Assembly (NCBI RefSeq): GCF_003938655.1
Contig: NZ_RJJT01000027.1
Coordinates: 1-64,000, forward strand
DNA length: 64,000 nucleotides
Reading direction: 5' to 3'
DNA from: Rhizobium pisi
GTDB lineage: Bacteria; Pseudomonadota; Alphaproteobacteria; Rhizobiales; Rhizobiaceae
This document shows positions 9,429 through 17,830 of this stretch, piece after piece. The notes under the pieces were generated by a model, which did no database searches, was not told the origin of the DNA, and saw only the letters and a list, made by a program, of their open reading frames with translations. A program made the translations under genes and the position numbers. Numbering within the stretch: the first letter of the stretch is position 1; every line of letters starts with the position of its first letter.

Positions 9429-10844
9429 TTATGCCATTCTGGAAATTATGCGCCGCGTCACGCGCATCGGCAGTCCATTCTGCGGCTGTGTCGTCAGTTT
9501 CTGCACCGGCCACGGATTCGTCTGATCGATGGAATCGAATCGATAGCGGCGCATCAGGACGGCAAGGGCAATCACCGCTTCCTGAAGCGCAAAGGTCGCA
9601 CCGATGCAGACACGCGGTCCGGCGCCGAAGGGCAGGAACTGGAAGCGTCCGATGGAGCCGCGATTTTCCGGAAGGAAGCGTTCGGGCATATAGGCACGCG
9701 GCCTGTCCCAGTAGCGTTCGTGGCGATGCAGCGTCCAGGGCATGATGAGCACGGTGACATCGGTCTCGATCTCGACCCGTTCGCCCTTGGCGCTCGTCCA
9801 GGAATCATCCGATATGGCGGCACGATTGATGGATGGCGCCGGCGGATAGAGGCGCAAAGCCTCCTCGAAGGCGGCGCGCGTCTGCGGCATCATATCCAGC
9901 CATTCCACAGGCTCGGCTCCCGTGGCGAGCACCGCGTCGATTTCCTGTTCCATCGCCTCGCGGATATGCGGACTGTTCGATACGCAATACAACGTCCAGG
10001 CCAAGGCCCGCGCCGTGGTCTCATGCCCCGCACCGATGAAAGTCAGAATATTGTCTTCGATCTCGTCTTTCGTCAGCCCGTCGGGGCCTGTCTGCTCCAG
10101 CAGCAGTGTCAGGAAATCCTGAGGTGCGGTGCTGCGATTCGTCTTCATCTTTGCGAGCCGCATATCCATCGTGTCGCGCACGATGGAGCGGAATTTCTCC
10201 AGCACTTTCTGACCGCCGATGCGTGTCACACGTGGAACCCAGGACGGTGCGCGCATCAGATCCATCGGATCGATGCGACCCATACGATGCAGGAGTTCAT
10301 TGACATCATCGGCGAAATGGCCGCTCGAGGTGACGATTTCACCGGAGAACAAGGTCTCCGCAAGAATCGCGAAAGTCAGTTCGGTCATATCGGTGCTGAT
10401 ATCGAAAATTGCGCCTGCCTCAGCCGCACTCTCATATTTGCGGGCATAGTCTTCGGACTGGCGCAGCATTTGCCCGGCGAAGCCTTGGGCATGACGGGGC
10501 GTGAAAACAGGCGCCACCGCCTTGCGTGATCTCTTCCAGACGAGACCTTCGGCGGTCAGAAGACCGTCGCGGAGGATCGGACGCAGGACGAGCTGGCGAA
10601 TATCCGACATGCGGTAGTTATTCGCGTTGTCGACCAGCACATGCTTGATGAGGCCGGGATCGTTGACGATCAGCGTCCGCTGGCCGAAGAAACTGGTGCG
10701 GATCCAGGGCAGCGTATAGGACGGCTCGCCCCAGAGTTCGAGCGGGTTACGCAGGATGATGCGGATGATTTCCAACCGGCTCGGCGGCACTGTGCGTGGC
10801 AACGGTGCCGGCGGAACGAAGGGATCAGGACGCATGTCCATCAT
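9429..10844 (-). CDS. Cytochrome P450
   Basis: A 471-residue haem monooxygenase with all landmark motifs: I-helix GAGHETTARAL for oxygen activation, ExxR in EEALRLYPPAP, the PERF segment, and the haem loop FLPFGAGPRVCIG with axial Cys413. It looks closest to the soluble, fatty-acid-hydroxylase-like class E P450s. It has no transmembrane anchor, and no ferredoxin or reductase gene is adjacent, so its electron partner must be elsewhere. Start codons are clustered (TTG 10847, ATG 10844, ATG 10841); AAAGG upstream fits either ATG. It could be transcribed with the DUF1402 gene upstream. Confidence 0.92.
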   Translation of the reverse strand: MMDMRPDPFVPPAPLPRTVPPSRLEIIRIILRNPLELWGEPSYTLPWIRTSFFGQRTLIVNDPGLIKHVLVDNANNYRMSDIRQLVLRPILRDGLLTAEGLVWKRSRKAVAPVFTPRHAQGFAGQMLRQSEDYARKYESAAEAGAIFDISTDMTELTFAILAETLFSGEIVTSSGHFADDVNELLHRMGRIDPMDLMRAPSWVPRVTRIGGQKVLEKFRSIVRDTMDMRLAKMKTNRSTAPQDFLTLLLEQTGPDGLTKDEIEDNILTFIGAGHETTARALAWTLYCVSNSPHIREAMEQEIDAVLATGAEPVEWLDMMPQTRAAFEEALRLYPPAPSINRAAISDDSWTSAKGERVEIETDVTVLIMPWTLHRHERYWDRPRAYMPERFLPENRGSIGRFQFLPFGAGPRVCIGATFALQEAVIALAVLMRRYRFDSIDQTNPWPVQKLTTQPQNGLPMRVTRRIISRMA

Positions 10845-10889
10845 CAAAGCCTTTCGGGGAAGATCGGCGTCTTCCCGGCAAGCTTAAAG

Positions 10890-11837
10890 CTAGAGCAGGC
10901 CCTTGAGCTCGTCCAGCTTGTCGTTGATCAGCCAGCCGTAATAATTCTCCTCCGGCCAGACCGTCGCGCCGCCAGAGCGGTTCTTCGCGGCCAGAGCAGC
11001 GGCACGCTGACGTGAGTTGCCGACATTATAAAGCGTCGCCGTCAGGCCGGGATTGCCTGAAATATCCATGCCGGCAATCTCCTTATAATCGTCGATCGAC
11101 GTGCGGATCGAGGCCGCGACGAAGGCAAGCGAGATGTCGGGATCCATGATGGCCTTGTAGACCGCGCCGGCATTCTTCTCGTTGAGCTTGGGATAGCCCG
11201 ACACGCGGCTGACGAGATCGGAGAGCATCAGCGCCGTCAGCGGGTTGACCTGGCCGAGACCGAAGGTCTGGCCGGCATAGAAGGGCTGGAAGAAGACCGC
11301 GCTGAAGCGGTTGTTCGGGAAGCTCTCGCCGCCCACGGTCTTGCCGCGGAAATCGCTCTCCCAGATGTCTTCCCGGCAAGACCAGAGCGTGTAGGAATCA
11401 CTCTTGCCCTTGCACGCAGCAAATTGCGGCCGCGCAACGAAATCGTCGACGTTTTCGCCGTCATAGGCGAAGCGGAAGCTTTCTCCGGCATAGGAGGCGG
11501 CCTTGACGTAATAGGCCTGCAGCCGGTCGTAGGCGTCGACATTATAGGTATGTTCGCCGACGATCGCGCCAATGACGTGGATGGGGTTTATGCCGTAGGC
11601 GCTGGAAACCTTGCGGATCTTGGCCATCAGCTCGTGATCGGTCGCGAGAAGATCGTGGACCTTTTCGTATTTCCCATCGAAGCTGCTCTTGGTGCCCTTG
11701 GTACGCCTGACGGAAGCGCCCGGGATATCGGGCTGCTCGGCATGACGGTTGCCCGCCGGCACCGTCTGCATTGCAAAAGCAGGCGCCGAATTCACCAGGG
11801 CAACGGCAATCATAAGGCTTGTCAAAAGGCGTCGCAC
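10890..11837 (-). CDS. Secreted DUF1402 family protein
   Basis: A 315-residue protein with a clear Sec signal peptide from a GTG start (MRRLLTSLMIAVALVNSAPAFA, cut after AFA). The mature part has segments reminiscent of lysozyme-like transglycosylases (IHVIGAIVGEHTYNV, FGLGQVNPLTAL, ATLYNVGNS), suggesting a periplasmic cell-wall role. This is my inference: the family has no defined function that I know of. It lies 45 bases upstream of the P450 gene on the same strand. Confidence 0.8.
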   Translation of the reverse strand: MRRLLTSLMIAVALVNSAPAFAMQTVPAGNRHAEQPDIPGASVRRTKGTKSSFDGKYEKVHDLLATDHELMAKIRKVSSAYGINPIHVIGAIVGEHTYNVDAYDRLQAYYVKAASYAGESFRFAYDGENVDDFVARPQFAACKGKSDSYTLWSCREDIWESDFRGKTVGGESFPNNRFSAVFFQPFYAGQTFGLGQVNPLTALMLSDLVSRVSGYPKLNEKNAGAVYKAIMDPDISLAFVAASIRTSIDDYKEIAGMDISGNPGLTATLYNVGNSRQRAAALAAKNRSGGATVWPEENYYGWLINDKLDELKGLL

Positions 11838-11920
11838 GATCCGCTATCCCGTCCGTTCATCGTCCTGTTCGCGAAGCGGCTGACTGAACCAGAATCTTGG
11901 CCGAATAAAGCCGGAGCGGC

Positions 11921-11957
11921 AAACAAAACGGGCCTTCACTAGAAAGTAAAAGGCCCG
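11921..11957 (-). terminator. Terminator downstream of hslVU
   Basis: On the minus strand CGGGCCTT (11957-11950) pairs with AAGGCCCG (11936-11929) around a 13-base loop and is followed by TTTTGTTT. It sits 70 bases beyond the hslU stop and probably ends the hslV operon. Confidence 0.65.
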
Positions 11958-12025
11958 CTGTCGAGGGTTGAGTTCGTCACAATCCGTCATTCATACCGGG
12001 AAAGGCATGAAGCGGTGCGCCGATA

Positions 12026-13333
12026 TCACAGGATGAAGCGCGAGAGATCCGTATTCTGGGCGAGATCGCCCACATGTTCGCGCACATAGGCGGCATCGAT
12101 CGTGACAGCCGTCCCACCCCGATCCGGTGCGTTGTAGGAAATATCGTCCAGGACCCGCTCCATCACCGTCTGCAGGCGGCGGGCGCCGATATTCTCGACG
12201 GAGGAGTTCAAATGCACAGCGACATCGGCAAGCGCATCGATCGCGTCGTCGGTGAAATCCAGGCTCAGGCTTTCCGTCTCCATCAGCGCGCGATACTGGC
12301 GGATGAGGCTCGCTTCGGTCTCTGTCAGAATCCGGCGGAAATCTTCCTTGTTCAGCGGACGCAGTTCGACGCGGATCGGCAGACGGCCCTGCAGCTCGGG
12401 GAGAAGATCCGAGGGCTTGGAGACGTGGAAGGCGCCGGAGGCGATGAAGAGGATATGGTCCGTCTTGACCGGGCCGTACTTGGTCGAGACCGTCGTGCCT
12501 TCGACGAGCGGCAGGAGGTCGCGCTGCACGCCTTCGCGCGAAACGCCGGCGCCCATGCCGCCGTCGCGGGCTGCAATCTTGTCGATTTCATCGAGGAAGA
12601 CGATGCCGTCATTCTCGGTGGAGCGAACGGCCTCGCGCTGGATCACCTCGTTGTCAATCAGCTTGTCGGATTCGTCGCGGATCAGATCGGTGTAGGAGGC
12701 CTTGACCGTCGTGCGGACCTTCTTGGTGCGACCGCCCATCGCCTTGCCGAACATTTCCGACAGGTTCAGCACGCCGATATTGGCGCCCGGCATGCCCGGA
12801 ATTTCAAAGCCGCCCATGCCGGAGCCGGCATCGGCCACCTCGATATCGATTTCCTTGTCGTCGAGTTCGCCGTCCCTCAACTTCTTGCGGAAGCTTTCGC
12901 GCGTGGCGGGCGACGCTGTCGTGCCGACCAGCGCATCGAGAACGCGCTCCTCGGCACTCACATGGGCCTTCGCCTGTACCTCGGCTCGCTTCTTCTCGCG
13001 CACCAGGCCGATGCCCACCTCGACCAGATCGCGGATGATCTGCTCGACATCGCGGCCGACATAGCCGACTTCGGTGAACTTGGTGGCCTCGACCTTGATG
13101 AAAGGCGCGCCGGCGAGCTTTGCCAGGCGGCGGGAGATTTCCGTCTTGCCGACGCCGGTCGGGCCGATCATCAAGATATTCTTCGGCATGACTTCGTCGC
13201 GCAGGCTCGGGTCGAGCTGCTGGCGACGCCAGCGATTGCGCAGCGCAATCGCGACGGCGCGTTTGGCATCATGCTGGCCGATGATGTAGCGGTCGAGTTC
13301 GGAAACGATCTCGCGGGGGGAAAAAGTCGTCAT
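12026..13333 (-). CDS. hslU: HslU, ATPase/unfoldase subunit of the HslUV protease
   Basis: A 435-residue AAA+ ClpX-class ATPase that unfolds substrates and feeds them to HslV. Walker A is GPTGVGKT (residues 57-64), followed by the HslU pore segment EVGYVGRD; Walker B is IVFLDEIDK. The C-terminus ends in SRFIL, the tail that inserts into HslV to activate it. The ATG overlaps the stop of the GNAT gene by four bases (ATGA), and GGAG lies about ten bases upstream. This is a cytosolic heat-shock protease in an operon with hslV. Confidence 0.97.
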   Translation of the reverse strand: MTTFSPREIVSELDRYIIGQHDAKRAVAIALRNRWRRQQLDPSLRDEVMPKNILMIGPTGVGKTEISRRLAKLAGAPFIKVEATKFTEVGYVGRDVEQIIRDLVEVGIGLVREKKRAEVQAKAHVSAEERVLDALVGTTASPATRESFRKKLRDGELDDKEIDIEVADAGSGMGGFEIPGMPGANIGVLNLSEMFGKAMGGRTKKVRTTVKASYTDLIRDESDKLIDNEVIQREAVRSTENDGIVFLDEIDKIAARDGGMGAGVSREGVQRDLLPLVEGTTVSTKYGPVKTDHILFIASGAFHVSKPSDLLPELQGRLPIRVELRPLNKEDFRRILTETEASLIRQYRALMETESLSLDFTDDAIDALADVAVHLNSSVENIGARRLQTVMERVLDDISYNAPDRGGTAVTIDAAYVREHVGDLAQNTDLSRFIL

Positions 13334-13842
13334 TGGGTGTTATTCTCCTGGCGGTCCAGGGCCATCAACAGCGCCCGGCCGTAATTTGTCGTTGTTTCGC
13401 CAAGTCCTTGAAAGCCCGCCTTGGTATAGGCTCTGATTGCGAATGCATTATCCGGATGCGGATCGACGAGGATCCGCTGCGCGCCCTTTGCAAAGAGCAT
13501 ATCGCAGAACCCTATCATAAAGGCCGGTCCATGACCCTTGCCCGCGAGTTCCTCGATGCCAATGAACTGGTCGATGCCGTAGGTGCCCTTCGGCTGACCG
13601 GCGAGCGCTTCATCGTCCTCGTCGTCGAGATCGGCCGCCTGGATAAAGGCGAAGTCCTTTCCGTCAAGCATGACCATGAAGCACGAGACGGACGCCGCAT
13701 CGATATGCTCTTCCATCGAAGCCAGTGCCTTGGCTGGATTGCCCCACCAGCGCCTGACATGCCGGCACTCCAGCCATTTGGCGAGGAGCGGCAGGTCAAC
13801 CGCGGCAAGCGGCCGGAAGGCATAGGGTTCAGCCTTCGGCAT
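13330..13842 (-). CDS. GNAT family N-acetyltransferase
   Basis: A 170-residue protein beginning MPKAEPYAFRPL, with an acetyl-CoA fold: YGIDQFIGIEELAGKGHGPAFM corresponds to the pyrophosphate loop and the late DPHPDNAFAIRAYTKAGF is the RimI/AAC(6')-like C-terminal signature. ATG 13842 overlaps the end of hslV by 14 bases; an upstream ATG at 13863 would only add residues encoded in the hslV overlap. It is translationally coupled to both hslV and hslU. The substrate is unknown: AAC(6')-like resistance enzymes and siderophore acetylases share this fold. Confidence 0.83.
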   Translation of the reverse strand: MPKAEPYAFRPLAAVDLPLLAKWLECRHVRRWWGNPAKALASMEEHIDAASVSCFMVMLDGKDFAFIQAADLDDEDDEALAGQPKGTYGIDQFIGIEELAGKGHGPAFMIGFCDMLFAKGAQRILVDPHPDNAFAIRAYTKAGFQGLGETTTNYGRALLMALDRQENNTQ

Positions 13843-14356
13843 CCAGCGATTCCACCACGACATTGTGGTTCGTGTAGACGCAGATGTCGGCGGCGATATC
13901 GAGGGCACGGCGGGCGATTTCTTCGGCGGATTTGTCGCTATCCATCAGTGCGAGGGCGGCCGCGAGGGCAAAATTACCGCCGGAACCGATCGCCGTCGTG
14001 CCATGCTCCGGTTCCAGAACGTCGCCATTGCCGGTGATCGCCAGCGTGATCGACTTGTCGGCGACGAGCATCATGGCTTCCAGATTGCGCAGATACTTGT
14101 CGGTGCGCCAGTCCTTGGCGAGTTCGACGGCAGCGCGCATCAGCTGGCCGGGATATTGCTCCAGCTTCTTTTCCAGCCTTTCGAGCAGGGTAAAAGCATC
14201 GGCGGTAGCGCCGGCGAAACCGGCGATCACTTCGCCCTTGCCGATGCGGCGCACCTTGCGGGCATTGCCCTTCATGACGGTCTGGCCGAGGCTCACCTGG
14301 CCATCGCCCGCCATCACCACCTTGCCGCCTTTTCGAACTGCAATAATTGTTGTCAT
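13829..14356 (-). CDS. hslV: HslV, peptidase subunit of the HslUV protease
   Basis: A 175-residue proteasome-beta-like peptidase. The nucleophile is the N-terminal Thr2 exposed after Met removal (M-TTIIAVRKGG), followed by the signature MAGDGQVSLGQTVMKGNA with the conserved lysine pair, and GSGGNFALAAA. It needs HslU rings for activity. It is the first gene of a three-gene leftward operon, divergent from hisB across a 165-base gap that must hold both promoters; I see no confident promoter boxes there. Confidence 0.97.
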   Translation of the reverse strand: MTTIIAVRKGGKVVMAGDGQVSLGQTVMKGNARKVRRIGKGEVIAGFAGATADAFTLLERLEKKLEQYPGQLMRAAVELAKDWRTDKYLRNLEAMMLVADKSITLAITGNGDVLEPEHGTTAIGSGGNFALAAALALMDSDKSAEEIARRALDIAADICVYTNHNVVVESLDAEG

Positions 14357-14521
14357 TAAACACCTGTCTACTGATTACGCTGGGCCGCATACCGACCTTG
14401 TTGAACCCTATGTAAGTGGGCCGGAGCCGATTGCAAATGGGCCGCCTTTTCTCTTCCCCGGCTTCTGGATATTTCCCGATGCGCCTGATAAGGAACGGCC
14501 TTATTCCCGATGGAGGGCCAT

Positions 14522-15130
14522 ATGGCCGAGACCGCAGCAGGCCGCACGGGCAGCGTTTCCCGCAAGACCAACGAGACCTCGATTTCCGTTTCCGTCAATC
14601 TCGACGGCACCGGCAAATCGAAGATTTCGACGGGCGTCGGCTTCTTCGATCATATGCTCGATCAGCTTTCGCGGCATTCCCTCATCGATATGGAAATCGA
14701 AGCCAAGGGCGACCTGCATATCGACGACCACCACACCGTCGAGGATACAGGTATCGCGATCGGCCAGGCGATCTCCAAGGCGCTCGGTGACCGGCGCGGC
14801 ATCACGCGCTATGCTTCGATCGATCTTGCCATGGACGAGACGATGACCAAGGCCGCGGTCGACCTTTCCGGCCGGCCGTTCCTCGTCTGGAACGTCGCCT
14901 TCAGCGCGCCGAAGATCGGCACCTTCGACACCGAGCTCGCCCGCGAATTCTTCCAGGCGCTCGCCCAGAATGCCGGCATCACCTTGCATATTCTCAACCA
15001 TTATGGCGCCAACAACCACCATATTGCCGAGACGTGCTTCAAGGCCGTTGCCCGCGCATTGCGCACGGCGACAGAGATCGATCCGAGACAGGCGGGCCGT
15101 GTTCCCTCGACGAAGGGCACGCTCGTCTGA
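14522..15130 (+). CDS. hisB: Imidazoleglycerol-phosphate dehydratase
   Basis: A 202-residue enzyme that removes water from imidazole-glycerol phosphate, step six of histidine synthesis. Two manganese-binding histidine motifs are visible: DDHHTVEDTGI and NNHHIAET. It is the monofunctional form, without the phosphatase domain fused in enterics. Start ATG 14522 is preceded by GGAGGG; ATG 14510 lies before that site and is unlikely. It is first in the rightward cluster hisB-DUF2628-hisH-x-x-hisA-hisF-hisE-coaA. Confidence 0.96.
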   Translation: MAETAAGRTGSVSRKTNETSISVSVNLDGTGKSKISTGVGFFDHMLDQLSRHSLIDMEIEAKGDLHIDDHHTVEDTGIAIGQAISKALGDRRGITRYASIDLAMDETMTKAAVDLSGRPFLVWNVAFSAPKIGTFDTELAREFFQALAQNAGITLHILNHYGANNHHIAETCFKAVARALRTATEIDPRQAGRVPSTKGTLV

Positions 15131-15152
15131 GCCCCTCAAGGGAGCGGCGACA

Positions 15153-15635
15153 ATGACATCGAGCTATATTTTCCTGACACCGCCCGGCGGCACGAATGCG
15201 CCTGCTGACGAGACGCGAACCATCCGCGATGGCTTCACGTTTCTCGGCTTTCTCTTCCCCTGGCCATGGCTGCTGGTTCACCGGTTATGGTTGCATGCTG
15301 GCGCGGCATTCTTGCTGCAGGCGTTGGGCGGGGCACTGATGGATGAGCCAGGCCTCTGGCCGGCGGGAGCGGCAATCATGGTTGGCGTGAATATACTGGT
15401 CGGCCTCGAAGGTCAGAATTTCCGTGTCCGCAGCCTTGCCGCCAAGGGTTGGAACGAAGAGGCGCTCATTGCGGCCGATACGATCGGCATTGCCGAGCAG
15501 GTCTATTTCTCGGACAGAGCGAACATTGCGGAGCGTGACGGTGCGGCGCCGACCTGGGAGAACAAATCCCACCCAGACGGCCGCCACGGCCATGCCACCT
15601 CGCTCGGTCTTTTCGGTTTTGATGGAGGACGCTGA
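15153..15635 (+). CDS. DUF2628-like small membrane protein in the his cluster
   Basis: A 160-residue protein starting MTSSYIFLTPPGG after a GGGAG site. It contains an amphipathic FLFPWPWLLVHRLWLHA segment typical of DUF2628 and two adjacent hydrophobic stretches (residues ~45-80), then a soluble tail. It sits 22 bases after hisB and 2 bases before hisH, so it is co-transcribed with histidine genes, but nothing in it suggests an enzyme of the pathway. The function is unknown. Confidence 0.75.
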   Translation: MTSSYIFLTPPGGTNAPADETRTIRDGFTFLGFLFPWPWLLVHRLWLHAGAAFLLQALGGALMDEPGLWPAGAAIMVGVNILVGLEGQNFRVRSLAAKGWNEEALIAADTIGIAEQVYFSDRANIAERDGAAPTWENKSHPDGRHGHATSLGLFGFDGGR

Positions 15636-15637
15636 CG

Positions 15638-16288
15638 ATGCGCGTCGCGATTATCGACTATGGTTCCGGCAACCTGCGCTCGGCGACCAAGGCTTTCGAG
15701 CGTGCCGCCCGTGAGGCGGGCATCGACGCGCATATCGATCTCACCGACAAGGCGGAGAACGTTGCCGCGGCCGACCGTATCGTGCTTCCCGGCGTCGGCG
15801 CCTATGCAGACTGCCGGCGCGGCCTTGATGCCGTGCCTGATATGGCCGAGGTGCTGATCGAGGCCGTCGAGAAGAAGGCGCGGCCGTTCCTCGGTATCTG
15901 CGTCGGCATGCAGCTCATGTCCTCGCGCGGCCTCGAGAAGAGTGTGACCAATGGTTTCGGCTGGATTCCCGGCGACGTCGTCGAGATGACCCCCAGCGAT
16001 CCCACACTCAAGATTCCGCAGATCGGCTGGAACACGCTCGACCTGAAGCGCGAACACCCACTGTTCGACGGTATTCCGACCGGGCCGCAGGGACTGCACG
16101 CCTATTTCGTCCATTCCTACCATCTTGCAGCCGAAAATGCCGACGATGTCATCGCGACCGTCGACTATGGCGGCCCGATGACCGCCCTCGTCGGGCGCGA
16201 CAACATGGCCGGGGCACAGTTTCATCCGGAAAAGAGCCAGAAGCTCGGCCTGGCGTTGATCGCCAATTTCCTGCGCTGGAACCCGTAA
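15638..16288 (+). CDS. hisH: Imidazole glycerol phosphate synthase, glutaminase subunit
   Basis: A 216-residue class I glutamine amidotransferase. The nucleophile Cys88 is in FLGICVGMQ; the His-Glu pair of the triad is in AQFHPEKSQ. It releases ammonia from glutamine and passes it through the barrel of HisF, encoded about 1.5 kb downstream. The start (MRVAIIDYGSGN) matches the family. Confidence 0.97.
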   Translation: MRVAIIDYGSGNLRSATKAFERAAREAGIDAHIDLTDKAENVAAADRIVLPGVGAYADCRRGLDAVPDMAEVLIEAVEKKARPFLGICVGMQLMSSRGLEKSVTNGFGWIPGDVVEMTPSDPTLKIPQIGWNTLDLKREHPLFDGIPTGPQGLHAYFVHSYHLAAENADDVIATVDYGGPMTALVGRDNMAGAQFHPEKSQKLGLALIANFLRWNP

Positions 16289-16340
16289 TACCGCCGCCTT
16301 ATTTTCCCCTTATGGAAATGGCGGAACAGGAGTGCGCTCG

Positions 16341-16523
16341 ATGCCGGCTTCACGGAAATCAGGCAAGGTGTTCTATACGCTGCGGCCATCCCGCGAGGGC
16401 CTGCCTCCCTTCTCTGACATCAGGCTTCCCGATGGAACGATCATTCGCCGTGTCGACGAAACCATCCATAAAAAAGCGCTTTCCAATGCAGCCAAGGCGT
16501 TGAAAGAAAGGCTGGACCGATGA
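16341..16523 (+). CDS. Small protein of unknown function between hisH and hisA
   Basis: A 60-residue basic protein (MPASRKSGKVFYTLRPSREG) with AGGAG eight bases before ATG 16341. It is predicted soluble, with a beta-rich first half (SDIRLPDGTIIRRVDETI) and a helical, charged C-terminus (KKALSNAAKALKERLDR). Its stop overlaps the next start (ATGA), so the two small genes are coupled. I do not recognise a family; the good ribosome site and overlap argue that it is real. Confidence 0.6.
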   Translation: MPASRKSGKVFYTLRPSREGLPPFSDIRLPDGTIIRRVDETIHKKALSNAAKALKERLDR

Positions 16524-17077
16524 TCCATGAATTCCTTGCCGGCAACGAGAATTCCCAGCTACGCGCCAACGGCATCAGCGCCGACGATATCGCCGAGGCC
16601 GTGCTGGAATTCTATATCGAAGGCGAGGACGATCTGATCGGCCTGCTTGCCTACGCACTCTACGAGCGGCAAAAACGCGATTTCGTCCTTAGCCATCGCA
16701 AGCGCAATGCCGGCCGTTCGCCCAATGAGGCCGAGCTTGCTGCCGTCAACAGCAATTATCTCTCGACCGATCTGCGCAACACGCTACGCGACCGCGCCTC
16801 GCAGATTCTTTCGAGTTATGCCGAGACCTATGTGGAAGCGATGGAGCCTGAAATCCGGATTGCCGCCGTCAACGGCGATGCGCTGCGCCGGGTGCGCGAG
16901 ATCGAGAAATCGATGAAGAGGCGTCTCGGCTTCTGGCGCCAGGTCCGCGCCGGCCTTACCGTCACCCTACTGCTTCTTCTGCTTTTCGGCGCGGCCACCA
17001 TTGCCGCTGTCTTTTTCCGCTCGGATATCGTAGATGCGTGGAATGCGCTGATGGTACCGGCTACTTTACGGACGTAA
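16520..17077 (+). CDS. Unknown protein with C-terminal membrane anchor, between hisH and hisA
   Basis: A 185-residue protein: a soluble, charged helical region (~1-145), then one strong transmembrane segment (LTVTLLLLLLFGAATIAAVF, ~147-168) and a short tail. This is a tail-anchored topology with the bulk probably cytosolic. The helix before the membrane (EIEKSMKRRLGFWRQ) may be coiled. It overlaps the 60-residue gene by four bases and precedes hisA by six. No catalytic motif is evident. Confidence 0.7.
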   Translation: MIHEFLAGNENSQLRANGISADDIAEAVLEFYIEGEDDLIGLLAYALYERQKRDFVLSHRKRNAGRSPNEAELAAVNSNYLSTDLRNTLRDRASQILSSYAETYVEAMEPEIRIAAVNGDALRRVREIEKSMKRRLGFWRQVRAGLTVTLLLLLLFGAATIAAVFFRSDIVDAWNALMVPATLRT

Positions 17078-17083
17078 GACGAC

Positions 17084-17830
17084 ATGATCCTTTTTCCCGC
17101 GATCGATCTGAAGGGCGGCCAATGCGTCCGCCTGAAGCTCGGCGACATGCAGCAGGCGACGGTTTACAACACTGATCCGGCTGCCCAGGCGAAATCCTTC
17201 GAAGACCAGGGCTTCGAGTGGCTGCACGTGGTCGATCTCGACGGCGCTTTCGCGGGACATTCGGCCAATGGCGATGCCGTCGAAGCGATCCTGAAGGCGA
17301 CGAAAAATCCGGTGCAGCTCGGCGGCGGCATCCGCACGCTTGATCATATCGAGGCTTGGCTGTCTCGCGGGTTGCGGCGCGTCATTCTCGGCACCGTCGC
17401 GGTCAGAAATCCTGATCTGGTCATCGAAGCCTGCCGGAAATTCCCAGGCCATGTGGCCGTTGGTATCGATGCCAAGGGCGGCAAGGTGGCCGTAGAGGGT
17501 TGGGCGGAAGCTTCGGAACTCGGCATCGTCGAACTTGCCAGGAAATTCGAGGGTGCCGGCGTTAGCGCGATCATCTACACCGATATCGACCGCGACGGCA
17601 TCCTGACCGGAATCAACTGGGCATCAACGCTTGCGCTTGCCGATGCCGTCTCCATCCCCGTCATCGCCTCGGGCGGTCTTGCTTCCATCGAAGACATCAA
17701 GCGCATGCTGCAGCCTGATGCCCAGAAGCTGGAAGGGGCCATCTCAGGTCGCGCGCTTTATGACGGCCGGATCGATCCGGCGGAAGCGTTGGCGCTGATC
17801 AAAGCCAGCAAGGCAAGGGAGACCGCATAA
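17084..17830 (+). CDS. hisA: Phosphoribosylformimino-5-aminoimidazole carboxamide ribotide isomerase
   Basis: A 248-residue (beta/alpha)8 barrel performing the Amadori rearrangement of ProFAR in histidine synthesis. The catalytic pair is Asp8 (FPAIDLKGG) and the Asp in YTDIDRDG; phosphate-binding glycines are in LGGGIRT and ASGGL. The stop abuts the hisF ATG with no gap. Confidence 0.97.
   Translation: MILFPAIDLKGGQCVRLKLGDMQQATVYNTDPAAQAKSFEDQGFEWLHVVDLDGAFAGHSANGDAVEAILKATKNPVQLGGGIRTLDHIEAWLSRGLRRVILGTVAVRNPDLVIEACRKFPGHVAVGIDAKGGKVAVEGWAEASELGIVELARKFEGAGVSAIIYTDIDRDGILTGINWASTLALADAVSIPVIASGGLASIEDIKRMLQPDAQKLEGAISGRALYDGRIDPAEALALIKASKARETA

Noticed and set aside
10222..10240. TGTCACACGTGGAACC as another parS
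   Set aside because: Only 12 of 16 positions match, the inner palindrome is broken, and it is inside the P450 gene far from the origin.
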